This document shows positions 1 to 7,625 of a DNA stretch of 16,796 nt, piece by piece (positions within the stretch are counted from its first letter, which is position 1; each line of letters opens with the position of its first letter). The position numbers and the translations under genes are program-made. Under the pieces are notes generated by a model, which saw only the letters and a list, made by a program, of their open reading frames with translations, ran no database searches and was not told the DNA's origin. Origin of the DNA: an uncultured Lachnoclostridium sp. (lineage in GTDB: Bacteria; Bacillota; Clostridia; Lachnospirales; Lachnospiraceae); the NCBI GenBank assembly GCA_902464595.1, contig CABQJX010000058.1, positions 1-16,796 of the forward strand, read 5' to 3'.

Positions 1-2
1 GA

Positions 3-1526
3 AAAACCTTGATTTTCCAGTGTTTTCAAAAGTATCGTTATCTAACGTCAGCTTTTGAGCGTCCTGCTTTTGAAGAAATGATGGAGGATATGAAACAAGG
101 ACGGATCGACTGCATTGTTGTAAAAGATTTGTCCCGCCTTGGACGAAACTATCTGGAGGCAGGTAATTATCTGGAACAGATTTTCCCATTTTTTAAGATT
201 CGCTTTATCTCGATCACAGACGGTTATGATAGCTTCTCTCCTGACTTTACAGATGAAGCACTGATGATTCCTCTGAAAAATATCATTAACGAAGGATATG
301 CGAAAGATATTTCCCTGAAAGTATCGTCCTCCATAGCGACAAGAAAGAAACAGGGGAAATTCATGGGGAAATATCCTCCCTACGGATACCTGAAAGATCC
401 GGCAGATAAGAACCATCTGATCGTCGATCCGGAAACCTGTCCGGTTGTTCAGAGAATTTTCCGGCTGCGTTCAGAAGGGACTCCATTGGGAGCGATTGCC
501 AAGCTTCTGAATGAGGAGCAGATTTCTTCTCCGACACGCTATCTTCTGGAAAAAGGAATTTCCAAAGAAAGCCGTTTTGCCGAGTCCTTTTGGGAGAGAA
601 ACATGATCCGGCGTATTTTAAAGAACCGGGTTTATCTGGGAATAATCGTGTACGGCAAAGAAGAAACTTCCTTCGCAAAAGGGATCAAACGGCATACCGT
701 ACCGGAGAAGGACTGGCAAGTGGCTCAGGGAAGCCATGAACCGATTATTGAAGAAGAACTGTTCTACAATGTCCAGGAACTGCTGGCACAAAGCAAACAG
801 GAATTTTATGAAAAAACAGGGATCAATGATGATTATCAGCCGGAAAACCTGTTCCGTGGCATTATAAAATGTGCCGATTGCGGTCGGGCGATGAAAATGA
901 GCAAGTTTGTGAGAACAACAAAGTCCGGCGAAAAAAGTTACAGTGCAGTCTATGAATGCGGACGGCATAAAAATCTATATGAATACTCCTGCCCTCAAAA
1001 AAGTATTCATAAGAAGGACTTAGATAAGTCTGTGGAAGAAGCAATCCGCTATCATATCCGGCTGTTTCTGGACACAGAACAGGTCATTGCAGAACTGAAT
1101 AAGAAAGCAACGGTCAGACAGACAGCCGCCAATCATCAGGACATGATAAAGCGAAAACAGCGTAGAATCGCAAAGGTTGAGCAGATGTCCTGCGGCATTT
1201 ATGAAGATTACCAGGATGGACTTCTGAATGAAACTGAATATCTGACCTTAAGAAAGAATTATTCAGAAGAAGTCCTTACACTGACAGAGGAAATCGAACA
1301 TTTGTTACAGGAACAGGTTCTATATGAGGAAGATTTTCATGCTTCCGGTTCCTTGTCGGAAATTGTTTACCAGTACCGAGATTTCCCGGTTCTGAATCGT
1401 GAAATCATCGAGGCATTTATTGCCGAGGTTCAGGTACATACAGACAGCAGGCTGACGATCCGCTTCCGCTTTGAGGACGAATTTGAGAAGCTGCTGCAAC
1501 TTGCAGAAATGCGAAAGGGGGCGTAA
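3..1526 (+). CDS. Large serine recombinase, 5' part missing from window
   Basis: Site-specific DNA recombinase of the large serine (TnpX/TndX-like) class, which integrates and excises mobile elements. The frame is open from the left edge, with a nominal TTG at 9. Only the second half of the resolvase domain is visible: the FERPAF block near residue 19, then KDLSRLGRN with its two arginines, then FPFFKIRFISITDGYDS. The N-terminal half with the catalytic serine (Y-x-R-x-S) is not in the window. The roughly 20 residues before FERPAF fit the family poorly, so truncation or decay at this end is possible. Then follow a recombinase domain (about 95-225), a zinc ribbon (Cys near 288, 291, 317, 328), a coiled coil and a C-terminal tail. 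It ends 3 bp before the next recombinase gene, so the two are co-transcribed. The family is certain; whether the gene is functional is not. Confidence 0.85.
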   Translation, partial: KTLIFQCFQKYRYLTSAFERPAFEEMMEDMKQGRIDCIVVKDLSRLGRNYLEAGNYLEQIFPFFKIRFISITDGYDSFSPDFTDEALMIPLKNIINEGYAKDISLKVSSSIATRKKQGKFMGKYPPYGYLKDPADKNHLIVDPETCPVVQRIFRLRSEGTPLGAIAKLLNEEQISSPTRYLLEKGISKESRFAESFWERNMIRRILKNRVYLGIIVYGKEETSFAKGIKRHTVPEKDWQVAQGSHEPIIEEELFYNVQELLAQSKQEFYEKTGINDDYQPENLFRGIIKCADCGRAMKMSKFVRTTKSGEKSYSAVYECGRHKNLYEYSCPQKSIHKKDLDKSVEEAIRYHIRLFLDTEQVIAELNKKATVRQTAANHQDMIKRKQRRIAKVEQMSCGIYEDYQDGLLNETEYLTLRKNYSEEVLTLTEEIEHLLQEQVLYEEDFHASGSLSEIVYQYRDFPVLNREIIEAFIAEVQVHTDSRLTIRFRFEDEFEKLLQLAEMRKGA

Positions 1527-1529
1527 CTT

Positions 1530-3104
1530 ATGGAAAGCAAACCCTATGTTGTAGCACTTTACACTCGAATGTCCAAGGAAGATGATGATGTTGGGCTTTA
1601 CGGAAACAAAGAAGAAAGCAACAGCATTACCAATCAGCGTATGCTTCTGTATGATTATCTCAAAACACATCCGGAATTTCATGGATATGAAGTGAAGGAG
1701 TTTTGTGATGACGGTTTCAGCGGTAAACGCATAGACAGACCGCAGTTCAATGAAATGCTGGATCTTGTGAGAAAGGGGAAAATTAACTGCATTATTGTGA
1801 AAGACTTTTCCCGCTTTTGCAGGGACTATATTGAAATCGGTAACTATCTGGAACAGCTCTTTCCGTTCCTGGGTATCCGTTTCATTGCAGTCACAGACAA
1901 CTATGACAGTAAGGACAACGGAACTGAAACTGCCGGTCTGGAGGTGGTGTTTAAGAATTATATTGCCGACTTCTACAGCAGGGACACTTCCAGGAAGCTC
2001 CGCAGTACCCGCAGTGAGATGGCAAGGGAAGGGAAATTTGCCAGTGCCAATGCCCCTTACGGTTATCTGAAATCTCCAGAGGACAAGCATAAGCTGGTCG
2101 TGGATGAGGAAGCCGCTCCTGTGGTCAGAAAGATTTTTGAACTGAAACTTGCCGGTTTATCTGCCCTGAAAATCACAAAAATGCTGAATGAATCCGGCAT
2201 TCCCTCTCCGGCACAGTATGCACTCCAGAAAAAAAGAGGAATGGATTGGAGAAGAAAAAACAGTATTTCCGGCTGGGACTCCGCAAAAGTGATTGGCATT
2301 CTGAAGGATGAACGCTATGCCGGAAACATGATTTCTCTCAAACGGACGCTGAAAGGAATTTACGGTAAGGACACACCGGTTGAGAAAGAAAACTGGATCA
2401 GGGTTGAGAATACCCATGAAGGGATTGTATCTTACGAAGATTTTCTCAGGGTACAGGGAACCTTCAAGGTATATCAAAAGCACCAACCAAAGGAAATCGA
2501 CCGGACGAATGCGTTTGAGTGTGCTCATTGTGGCAGGAAGCTGTCATACAGCAGAGATCGCAAGAAACTGATTTGCCGATATGGAGAAGTCAATCCCCAG
2601 GCGGTATGCAGCAATGCCGCCTACTCGGATGAAAAGCTGCGAGGGGCTGTCATGGCGGCTTTACAATGGCATTTTGAACAGTTCCTCCATTGGGAGGAGC
2701 TTCAAAAGACACAGCAGAAAAAAGAAGAAGCTGACTTTGACACCTCTCTGTATGAACGGTCGATCACAAACCTTGAGAAAAAGAAAACCCGCCTTTATGA
2801 GAAATACCGTGAAGGGGATCTTACAAGGGACGAGTATATGAAACAGCGAAGTGAAGCCAATGCGGCGGTTGAGGAACTGCAAAGCAAAGTCCGGGCGATT
2901 GAAGCAAAGCGGACGATGAAGAAAAATGGCAATGCAAGAGTAACCCTTTTATCTGAACTGATTCATCAGTATCAGGATGTTAAAACCTTTACCAAAGAAC
3001 TGGAACGAATTTTTGTGGAACAGGTTCTGGTGTACGATGCCGAGCATATCAAAATCAAGTGGAAGTTTGATGATGTGTTTATGGCATTGCTGGGAAATGA
3101 GTAA
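1530..3104 (+). CDS. Large serine recombinase, intact
   Basis: Complete 524-residue large serine recombinase. The resolvase domain (about 1-155) shows the catalytic signature YTRMS with Arg13 and nucleophile Ser15, the DDGFSG loop, and KDFSRFCRD with Arg95 and Arg98. A recombinase domain (about 165-290, around YGYLKSPEDKHKL) follows, then a zinc ribbon starting C331-x2-C334, a Lys/Glu-rich coiled coil (about 395-460) and a C-terminal strand region. The ATG is preceded by GAAAGGGGG, 3 bp after the upstream recombinase stop, so the genes are coupled. Tandem serine recombinases usually sit at one end of clostridial integrative elements, which places the element body to the left of this window. 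No cargo of that element is visible. Whether one or both recombinases are needed for movement cannot be read from the sequence. Confidence 0.93.
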   Translation: MESKPYVVALYTRMSKEDDDVGLYGNKEESNSITNQRMLLYDYLKTHPEFHGYEVKEFCDDGFSGKRIDRPQFNEMLDLVRKGKINCIIVKDFSRFCRDYIEIGNYLEQLFPFLGIRFIAVTDNYDSKDNGTETAGLEVVFKNYIADFYSRDTSRKLRSTRSEMAREGKFASANAPYGYLKSPEDKHKLVVDEEAAPVVRKIFELKLAGLSALKITKMLNESGIPSPAQYALQKKRGMDWRRKNSISGWDSAKVIGILKDERYAGNMISLKRTLKGIYGKDTPVEKENWIRVENTHEGIVSYEDFLRVQGTFKVYQKHQPKEIDRTNAFECAHCGRKLSYSRDRKKLICRYGEVNPQAVCSNAAYSDEKLRGAVMAALQWHFEQFLHWEELQKTQQKKEEADFDTSLYERSITNLEKKKTRLYEKYREGDLTRDEYMKQRSEANAAVEELQSKVRAIEAKRTMKKNGNARVTLLSELIHQYQDVKTFTKELERIFVEQVLVYDAEHIKIKWKFDDVFMALLGNE

Positions 3105-3451
3105 TCTTCCGACGGAGATTGCTCAGCCCACTATATTTTTTGTTCCTAACTTGACACCAGCAGATGTTACGCAGCGTCTTATAAGGAAACATCGACCGGC
3201 TCCTATTGCATGGTTCTGAGTTCGTGCTTATTCGATTAAGTCAAAACATACCGCTTTTAAACATGAAAACTTTTGAAAGTTTCGAAAGTGGCATCTTTAG
3301 AACGGAAAACTGTTACAGGTTGCAATCCTTTCCAGAAAAGCGTATAATCCAAATCTCATTCCCTAAAAGTGTGCATCTGCATAAAAATAGGGAATGGATA
3401 TGGTGTGACGGATGGATGACCTTGGAAGTATTGTAGAGACAAGTGCGCCCA

Positions 3452-3494
3452 TTTTTACGATTGAAATTCGAGCAATCGTAAAAATTTACGACCG
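3452..3494. promoter_or_regulatory. Upstream operator-like palindrome plus extra half-site
   Basis: A palindrome at 3473-3494 has left arm CAATCGTAAA, a 2-bp spacer AA and right arm TTTACGACCG (two mismatches to perfect). An extra inverted half-site TTTTTACGATTG lies just upstream at 3452-3463. The same half-site TTTACGATTG builds the perfect palindrome at 3691-3712 over the promoter of the next gene. The reuse of one 10-bp half-site with the same 2-bp spacing suggests a binding site for a dimeric protein. The XRE repressor at 5049 is the obvious candidate (inference). Confidence 0.5.
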
Positions 3495-3557
3495 AATTTG
3501 TGCGTGTATTCACATATCAATTCCACCAAAATAATTATAACAATCTTAACTCAAAAC

Positions 3558-3592
3558 ATTTCGTTTTAACTTTTCAAAAGTTAAAATGAAAT
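3558..3592. repeat. 17-bp-arm inverted repeat (AT-rich hairpin)
   Basis: Arms ATTTCGTTTTAACTTTT (3558-3574) and AAAAGTTAAAATGAAAT (3576-3592) are reverse complements except for one position, with a single central C. It could be a cruciform or hairpin, a terminator-like structure without a GC stem, or a protein site. It lies between the two operator-like palindromes. Confidence 0.65.
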
Positions 3593-3684
3593 ATAAAGGT
3601 TAAATAGAGTATAGATTTGCTGTTATCGGGGTCTGCTTAATAGTCGGAACGGGCGAAAAAGAAAAAATGATTAAAAATAAATTG

Positions 3685-3718
3685 AAAAATCAATCGTAAA
3701 TTTTTACGATTGATTTTT
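3685..3718. promoter_or_regulatory. Perfect 16-bp-arm palindrome, probable operator
   Basis: Arms AAAAATCAATCGTAAA (3685-3700) and TTTACGATTGATTTTT (3703-3718) are perfect reverse complements around a TT spacer. The inner 10-2-10 core repeats the half-site of the upstream palindrome at 3473-3494. The right arm contains the -35 hexamer of the promoter for the AlbA_2-type gene, so a protein bound here would block transcription. The T-run could also give weak termination of upstream transcripts, but the stem is very AT-rich. I favour an operator, probably bound by the co-transcribed XRE protein. Confidence 0.6.
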
Positions 3719-3738
3719 TGCACATTTATGCATATAAT
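3710..3738 (+). promoter_or_regulatory. Sigma-70-type promoter of AlbA_2/XRE unit
   Basis: TTGATT (3710-3715), 17 bp, TATAAT (3733-3738). The predicted start of transcription near 3745 gives a leader of about 27 nt before the ATG at 3772, which supports that start over upstream in-frame alternatives. The -35 lies inside the palindrome arm. Confidence 0.6.
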
Positions 3739-3771
3739 ATAATCAATAAAGTTGGAAAGGATGCGATTATT

Positions 3772-5025
3772 ATGCGTGAAACGAGAATATTAGAGTTCAA
3801 GGAAACGATTACAAATACCTTTTTAAAAACGGTCAGTGCCTTTTCAAATTACGATGGTGGAATAATACTTTTTGGAGTAGATGATGATGGAAATGTGAAG
3901 GGATTGCCGGATGTAAAGCAGGCGTGCCTGGATATTGAAAATAAAATCAATGACAGTATTTCGCCTCAACCGAACTATACACTTGAAATACAGAATAATG
4001 AGCAGACGATAAAACTTACTGTAACCAGTGGTCTTCAGAAGCCGTATTTGTATAAATCAAAAGCATACAAACGAAATGATACAGCGACGATAGAGGTAGA
4101 TACTCTGGAATTTTCAAGACTTGTATTAGACGGGAAAAATATTAGATTTGAAGAATTGCCTTGTAAAGATCAGGATCTGTCTTTCGAAGTTCTACAGTGT
4201 AAGTTGAAAGAAAGTATTCAGATTGAAACGTTTAATCAGGATACATTGAGAACATTGAACTTGTATGACAATGTAAATGGTTTTAATAATGCAGCAGGGC
4301 TTTTGGCGGATAAAAATCATTTTCCGGGAATTGATATTGTTAAGTTCGGAGAAAACATCAGTATTATTCAAAAGAGAACAACTGTTGAAAATATATCCAT
4401 TTTAGATGCGTATGAAAAGGCACTTGCTGTATACAGAGACTATTATCAGTATGAAGTAATACAGGGCGCTGACAGAAAGAAGATGGAGAAGATACCGGAA
4501 GCAGCCTTCAGAGAAGCAATTGCGAATGCTCTGATTCATAGGGTATGGGATGTGGATTCGCACATCAGAGTTTCCATGTTTGATGACAGGATAGAAGTTG
4601 TATCTCCGGGTGGATTGCCGTCCGGAATAACAGCAGAAGAATATTTGTCAGGTAAACTTTCTGTTTTAAGAAATAGAAATCTTGCTAATGTGTTTTATAG
4701 ATTAGGATTTGTCGAGATATTTGGAACAGGAATTACAAGAATAAAACAACTGTATGCGGAAGGTCTGATGAAGCCGAACTTTGAAGTCTCAGAGAATGCT
4801 ATAAAAATTGTGCTTCCTTTATTTGAAAAGAATGCTAATTTAACCGAAGACGAAAAAGTGATTTATAAACTCTTAAGCAAGACTATGTTAAAACCAATAA
4901 GTGAAATTGCACCATATATACCTTTTGGAAAATCAAAGACAACAAAGTTGTTGAAAGATATGGGAGAAAAAGGTGTGATTGCAATTGAAGGAAAAGGCCG
5001 AGGTACGAAATATATAATTAAGTAA
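3772..5025 (+). CDS. AlbA_2 (Schlafen-like) / GHKL ATPase domain protein
   Basis: Encodes 417 residues from the ATG at 3772, chosen because GGAAAGG lies 11 bp upstream and the promoter -10 lies downstream of earlier in-frame starts. Residues about 3-115 form an AlbA_2 (Schlafen AlbA-like) putative nucleic-acid-binding domain: an early LEFKE, then SAFSNYDGGIILFGVDDDGNVKGL-type core (partly quoted). A GHKL-like ATP-binding domain (RecG C-terminal/HATPase_c_4 type) follows, with the N-box EAIANALIHR at 248-257 and GxFG-like turns through FGTGITRI. A C-terminal winged helix is likely after about 350 (SEIAPYIPFGKSKTTKLLKDMG). Such proteins are usually annotated as transcriptional regulators and are frequent near mobile elements; some relatives occur in defence islands. 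The next gene, an XRE repressor, starts 23 bp downstream in the same transcript. The precise function is unknown. Confidence 0.85.
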   Translation: MRETRILEFKETITNTFLKTVSAFSNYDGGIILFGVDDDGNVKGLPDVKQACLDIENKINDSISPQPNYTLEIQNNEQTIKLTVTSGLQKPYLYKSKAYKRNDTATIEVDTLEFSRLVLDGKNIRFEELPCKDQDLSFEVLQCKLKESIQIETFNQDTLRTLNLYDNVNGFNNAAGLLADKNHFPGIDIVKFGENISIIQKRTTVENISILDAYEKALAVYRDYYQYEVIQGADRKKMEKIPEAAFREAIANALIHRVWDVDSHIRVSMFDDRIEVVSPGGLPSGITAEEYLSGKLSVLRNRNLANVFYRLGFVEIFGTGITRIKQLYAEGLMKPNFEVSENAIKIVLPLFEKNANLTEDEKVIYKLLSKTMLKPISEIAPYIPFGKSKTTKLLKDMGEKGVIAIEGKGRGTKYIIK

Positions 5026-5048
5026 TTGAATTGTGAAGGAAAACATAC

Positions 5049-5387
5049 ATGAGACACGATCTAAAAGAATGCGGAAAGCGTATCCAGCAACTTCGCAAAG
5101 AACGAGAACTTACACAGGAACAGCTCGCTGAGAAGTTAAATGTCAGTCAGAATACAATCGCTAAGATTGAATCTGGGCTGCGCAGACCATTTATTGATTT
5201 TCTGCTTGAAATTTCGGAGTTTTTCAATGTATCAACAAATTATCTTGTGTTCGGTGTTCATGCTGAAGCTGTTGAGGATAAAAAATTAAAAAAAGATCTT
5301 GTTGAAGCAATTGAAAAGATAGATCAAACGATTGAAAAATTGTTGGAGAAGAAGGAAGAGCTCCTACAGATGAAAAAAGATTTATAA
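5049..5387 (+). CDS. XRE-family helix-turn-helix regulator
   Basis: A 112-residue Cro/CI-type regulator. The N-terminal XRE domain (about 8-66) shows IQQLRKERELTQEQLAEKLN, then the recognition region VSQNTIAKIESGLRRP, and ends with the usual FFNVSTNYLVFG. The C-terminal part (about 75-112) is a Lys/Glu-rich coiled coil, probably for dimerisation. AAGGA lies 8 bp before the ATG. The gene is 23 bp from the AlbA_2-type gene and is followed by a terminator, so the two form one unit. The palindromes with half-site TTTACGATTG upstream of the unit are the likely autoregulatory operators (inference). It could alternatively regulate the neighbouring recombinases. Confidence 0.9.
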   Translation: MRHDLKECGKRIQQLRKERELTQEQLAEKLNVSQNTIAKIESGLRRPFIDFLLEISEFFNVSTNYLVFGVHAEAVEDKKLKKDLVEAIEKIDQTIEKLLEKKEELLQMKKDL

Positions 5388-5402
5388 TATCAATATCAAA
5401 AT

Positions 5403-5439
5403 TACCGTAGTGTGAATATAAAAATACTGCGGTATTTTT
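5403..5439 (+). terminator. Rho-independent terminator after XRE gene
   Basis: Stem TACCGTAGT (5403-5411) / ACTGCGGTA (5426-5434), with one G-U pair and a 14-nt loop, followed by TTTTT (5435-5439). It lies 16 bp after the XRE stop codon and closes the two-gene unit. Confidence 0.75.
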
Positions 5440-5580
5440 ATGTCTATGGACTCAGAGGGCGCATGACCTGGCGACTTCTATACCGGTTATTCCATTCCGG
5501 TATGTGCGTTCTCCGAAGGTAAATGCTCCTGTGTCTGAACACATTCACATATTGCGGAATTGCATTCCGGACAAGAGTAA

Positions 5581-6319
5581 ACTCTTGCGGCTGACCGTAT
5601 TGAAAAGGCAATTAGAGAAAACAATGCAAAGCTCATGGTTATCGATCCTTTACAGGCATTTCTTGGAGCAAATGTAGAATATGAACAGAGCCAACGAAGT
5701 AAGACCGATTTTTCGCAAGCTGGCAGACATTGCTCAATCCACAGGCTGTGCCATTGTAATGATTGGTCATTTGAATAAGGCATCGGGAACCCAAAGCACC
5801 TATCGTGATCTTGGTTCTATCGATATTGCTGCAGTGGTTAGAAGTATTCTCTTTGTTGGTAAAGTGAAGAATGACCCAACTACACGAGTGATTGTTCATG
5901 AAAAAAGTTCTCTTGCACCGCCTGGACAGGCATTGGCTTTTTCTCTGGGTGACCAGAAAGGTTTCCGTTGGATTGGCGCTTATGATATTTCTGCAGAAGA
6001 TTTGCTTGCCGGCGGCGAGGGAACGAGAACGGAGCTGAAGCAGTAACAGGCAGTAAAGTTGATTTATGAATTTCTCTCTGATGGCAGAGAAGTATCGGTG
6101 GCAGAAATCAATAAAGAGGCCATGGAGCGAGGTATATCTGAAAGGACAGTTCGTTTGGCGAGAAATTCCATGAAAGATAAATTGAAAAACGAAAGACGAA
6201 AGACGAGGCAAAGACTGGTGGATCTGGCTGAAACGGCAGGACGAAATGGCAAACAGCCTATAGTCAAAAATGTTTGCCGCTTTGCCACTTCATTGTTCAA
6301 ATACAGGAGGTTTAAGAAT
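5581..6319 (+). pseudogene. RepA-like AAA_25 ATPase, truncated, frameshifted, with stop
   Basis: Remnant of the RepA/DnaB-like ATPase (AAA_25 type) found beside xis/int in Tn1549-like elements. Homology starts abruptly after a TAA at 5578-5580, with TLAADRIEKAIR and then the Walker B strand KLMVIDPLQAFLGANV. The N-terminal half, including Walker A, is gone. At about 5672-5680, GTAGAATATG appears where GTAGATATG would keep frame (one extra A); the reading then continues one frame over as MNRANEVRPIFRKLADIAQ through GHLNKASGTQSTYRDLGSID and HEKSSLAPPGQALAF to GGEGTRTELKQ. A TAA stop at 6044-6046 then interrupts the same frame, which resumes as QAVKLIYEFLSDGREVSVAEI and a helix-turn-helix-like GISERTVRLARNSMK. 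Three separate lesions make this a clear pseudogene. Confidence 0.85.
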
Positions 6320-6460
6320 ATGAAAGAAGTTCCTATCTGGGAAAAAACGAATTTAACCCTGGAAGAGGCGGCTGCTTATTCCGGAATCGGTATCAATAAG
6401 TTAAGAGAAAACAGCTGGATAAATTCACCGAGCAGTGTTATTCCATTTAACCGCAAATAA
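6320..6460 (+). pseudogene. xis: Excisionase (Tn916 Xis family), C-terminally truncated
   Basis: AGGAGG lies 9 bp before the ATG at 6320. The first 30 residues (MKEVPIWEKTNLTLEEAAAY, then SGIGINKLRE) match the winged-helix start of Tn916-family excisionases, which normally run to about 65-70 residues. After residue 30 the sequence departs from the family (NSWINSPSSV...) and stops at 46 residues. The second half, including the basic wing and C-terminal part needed for DNA bending and excision, is missing. The break at about 6410 looks like a deletion or rearrangement joint. It is very unlikely to be functional. Confidence 0.8.
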
Positions 6461-6696
6461 TATCTGAAGAATCTCATAGAAAAGCGAGTCTCGATATGAT
6501 AAAATAGGAGTGCGGCGAAGATAGCGAGTACGCCATTCCAGCTCAAAAATGTTGTTTTTTCGCTGTCGTGGGCACTCACATAAAATCTGCAGTGCATCGA
6601 TTTGCCCACAAGCGGTCAATCGCTGTCCGACAGATTTTGCGTTCGTTGCATGTACGTCATATCGGGGCTCTTTTCACAAGGAAAGGAGTTTTAAAT
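6461..6696. other. Non-coding segment between xis and int remnants
   Basis: No gene is supported. The first part (to about 6567) is of unknown origin. The rest reads through in the int frame without a good ribosome site and looks like the leader normally found upstream of int in this family. A strong GAAAGGAG at 6681-6688 precedes the int ATG. Confidence 0.5.
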
Positions 6697-7449
6697 ATGT
6701 CTGACAAAAGAAGAGATAACAAGGGACGTATTTTACGTACAGGAGAGAGCCAAAGAAAGAACGGAATGTATGAATTCCGTTACACAGCTGCCAATAAAAA
6801 GCGTCGTTCTATTTACGATATGGATTTGATGAAGCTTCGCAAGAAAGAAGATGAAATCAAAATTCTTCTGGGAACCGGTATGAGAATCAGCGAGTTTTGC
6901 GGATTGACAATTTCAGACCTTGACTTTGACCGCAGAAGAATTCGTGTGGATCATCCGCTGGTAAGGACCAGAGATGGAAAAAGCTATATTGAGAAAACAA
7001 AAACAGAGTGCGGCTGCCGCTACATTCCCATGAGTGATGAAGTCTATGAGAGCTTCTACAACATTCTTTCCAACCGAAAGAAGCAGAAAAAAGAGGTTAT
7101 GATAGATGGCTATGCAGGATTTATCCTGCTGGACAAGAACGGCAATCCAAAGGTTGCTATGCACATTCAGAAGGTAGTGCAGAGACTGTGTGAGAAGTAC
7201 AATGAAGAAAATATCATTCTTCTTCCACGCATCACACCGCATGTATTCCGACACACATTTTGTACAAACATGGCTAATGCAGGCATGGACTTAAAGAGCC
7301 AGCAGTATCTGATGGGGCATTCCGATGCCAGCGTCACCTTGAATGTCTGCACCCACAACAGCTACGAGAAAGCCGAGGAATCAATGGCGCAGATTGTGTC
7401 TTTCAGTGGGAGACAGCCGGAGGAAAATAAGGTGAGAAGATTCGGATAG
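6697..7449 (+). pseudogene. int: Tn916-family tyrosine integrase, internally deleted, Tyr to Cys
   Basis: The ATG at 6697 has GAAAGGAG 8 bp upstream and begins MSDKRRDNKGRILRTGESQ, the arm-binding N-terminus of Tn916/Tn1549 integrases. After KLRKKED (to residue 52) the protein jumps in frame to EIKILLGTGMRISEFCG. The core-binding domain and the start of the catalytic domain, roughly 150 residues, are missing: 250 residues against about 400 in the family. Of the catalytic set, Arg63, His182, Arg185 and His208 are present, but the nucleophile position in NVYTH reads NVCTH (Cys218, codon TGC at 7348-7350, one base from TAC). The reading frame is otherwise open. It cannot be an active integrase; a retained arm-binding role is only conceivable. 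Confidence 0.88.
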
Positions 7450-7532
7450 TTTTTAAGGTAAAAATAGGTCTTGGCGGGGCGAAAATCCCTGCCAAAGTAC
7501 CCCATTTAGTACGTCAATAGCCTAAAAACTAT
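7446..7532. repeat. Inverted motifs downstream of int remnant
   Basis: ATAGTTTTTAAGG (7446-7458) and its near reverse complement CCTAAAAACTAT (7521-7532) flank a small hairpin (TTGGCGGGG 7471-7479 / CCCTGCCAA 7487-7495, one mismatch). Tn916-type elements carry integrase-binding sites in this position beside int, so these may be remnants of the element end. The assignment is tentative. Confidence 0.4.
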
Positions 7533-7625
7533 GTAGAGGGGCGTAGATTTATAAATTTTCACCCTTAAAAAGTTGTACAGAATTTTTATAAATAGAGATA
7601 GAAACTGATAAAGAGGAAAAATTAT

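Larger units (their letters stand above)
3105..3717. other. AT-rich intergenic with inverted repeats, no gene
   Basis: This 613-bp stretch follows the recombinase pair. I see no convincing gene: the short open frames have no family features or good ribosome sites. It holds a cluster of inverted repeats listed separately (3452-3494, 3558-3592, 3685-3718) and a weak inverted pair CATTCCCT (3357-3364) / AGGGAATG (3389-3396). If the recombinases sit at the end of an integrated element, the attachment junction should lie here, but I cannot locate a core site without the second end. Confidence 0.6.
5441..7545 (+). mobile_element. Decayed Tn916/Tn1549-family element remnant
   Basis: The order ATPase - xis - int, all on the plus strand, is the recombination-end layout of Tn916/Tn1549-type conjugative transposons. 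Only the end remains: no conjugation, relaxase or cargo genes are present, and each of the three genes is broken (listed separately). Boundaries are approximate. The left limit is taken after the XRE terminator, because a 140-bp segment (5441-5580) does not match the ATPase. The right limit is taken just past an inverted pair downstream of int. The stretch 6410-6567 is also unassigned and looks like a deletion scar. Confidence 0.75.

Noticed and set aside
1320..2090. 256-codon open frame on the minus strand
   Set aside because: It lies antisense to the two serine recombinases, spans their junction, and has no recognisable domain; the plus-strand proteins are certain.
3206..3436. 76-codon open frame in the intergenic after the recombinases
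   Set aside because: No ribosome site, no domain, unusual composition; probably chance in AT-rich sequence.
5639..6211. 190-codon minus-strand open frame
   Set aside because: It is antisense to the ATPase pseudogene, whose conserved motifs are on the plus strand.
6376..6619. Minus-strand open frames between xis and int
   Set aside because: They span a rearranged joint, have no ribosome site and match no family I know.
7547..7592. AT-rich inverted repeat before the phosphatase gene
   Set aside because: The arms match at about 11 of 14 in very AT-rich sequence; not distinguishable from chance, and no clear promoter could be fixed there.
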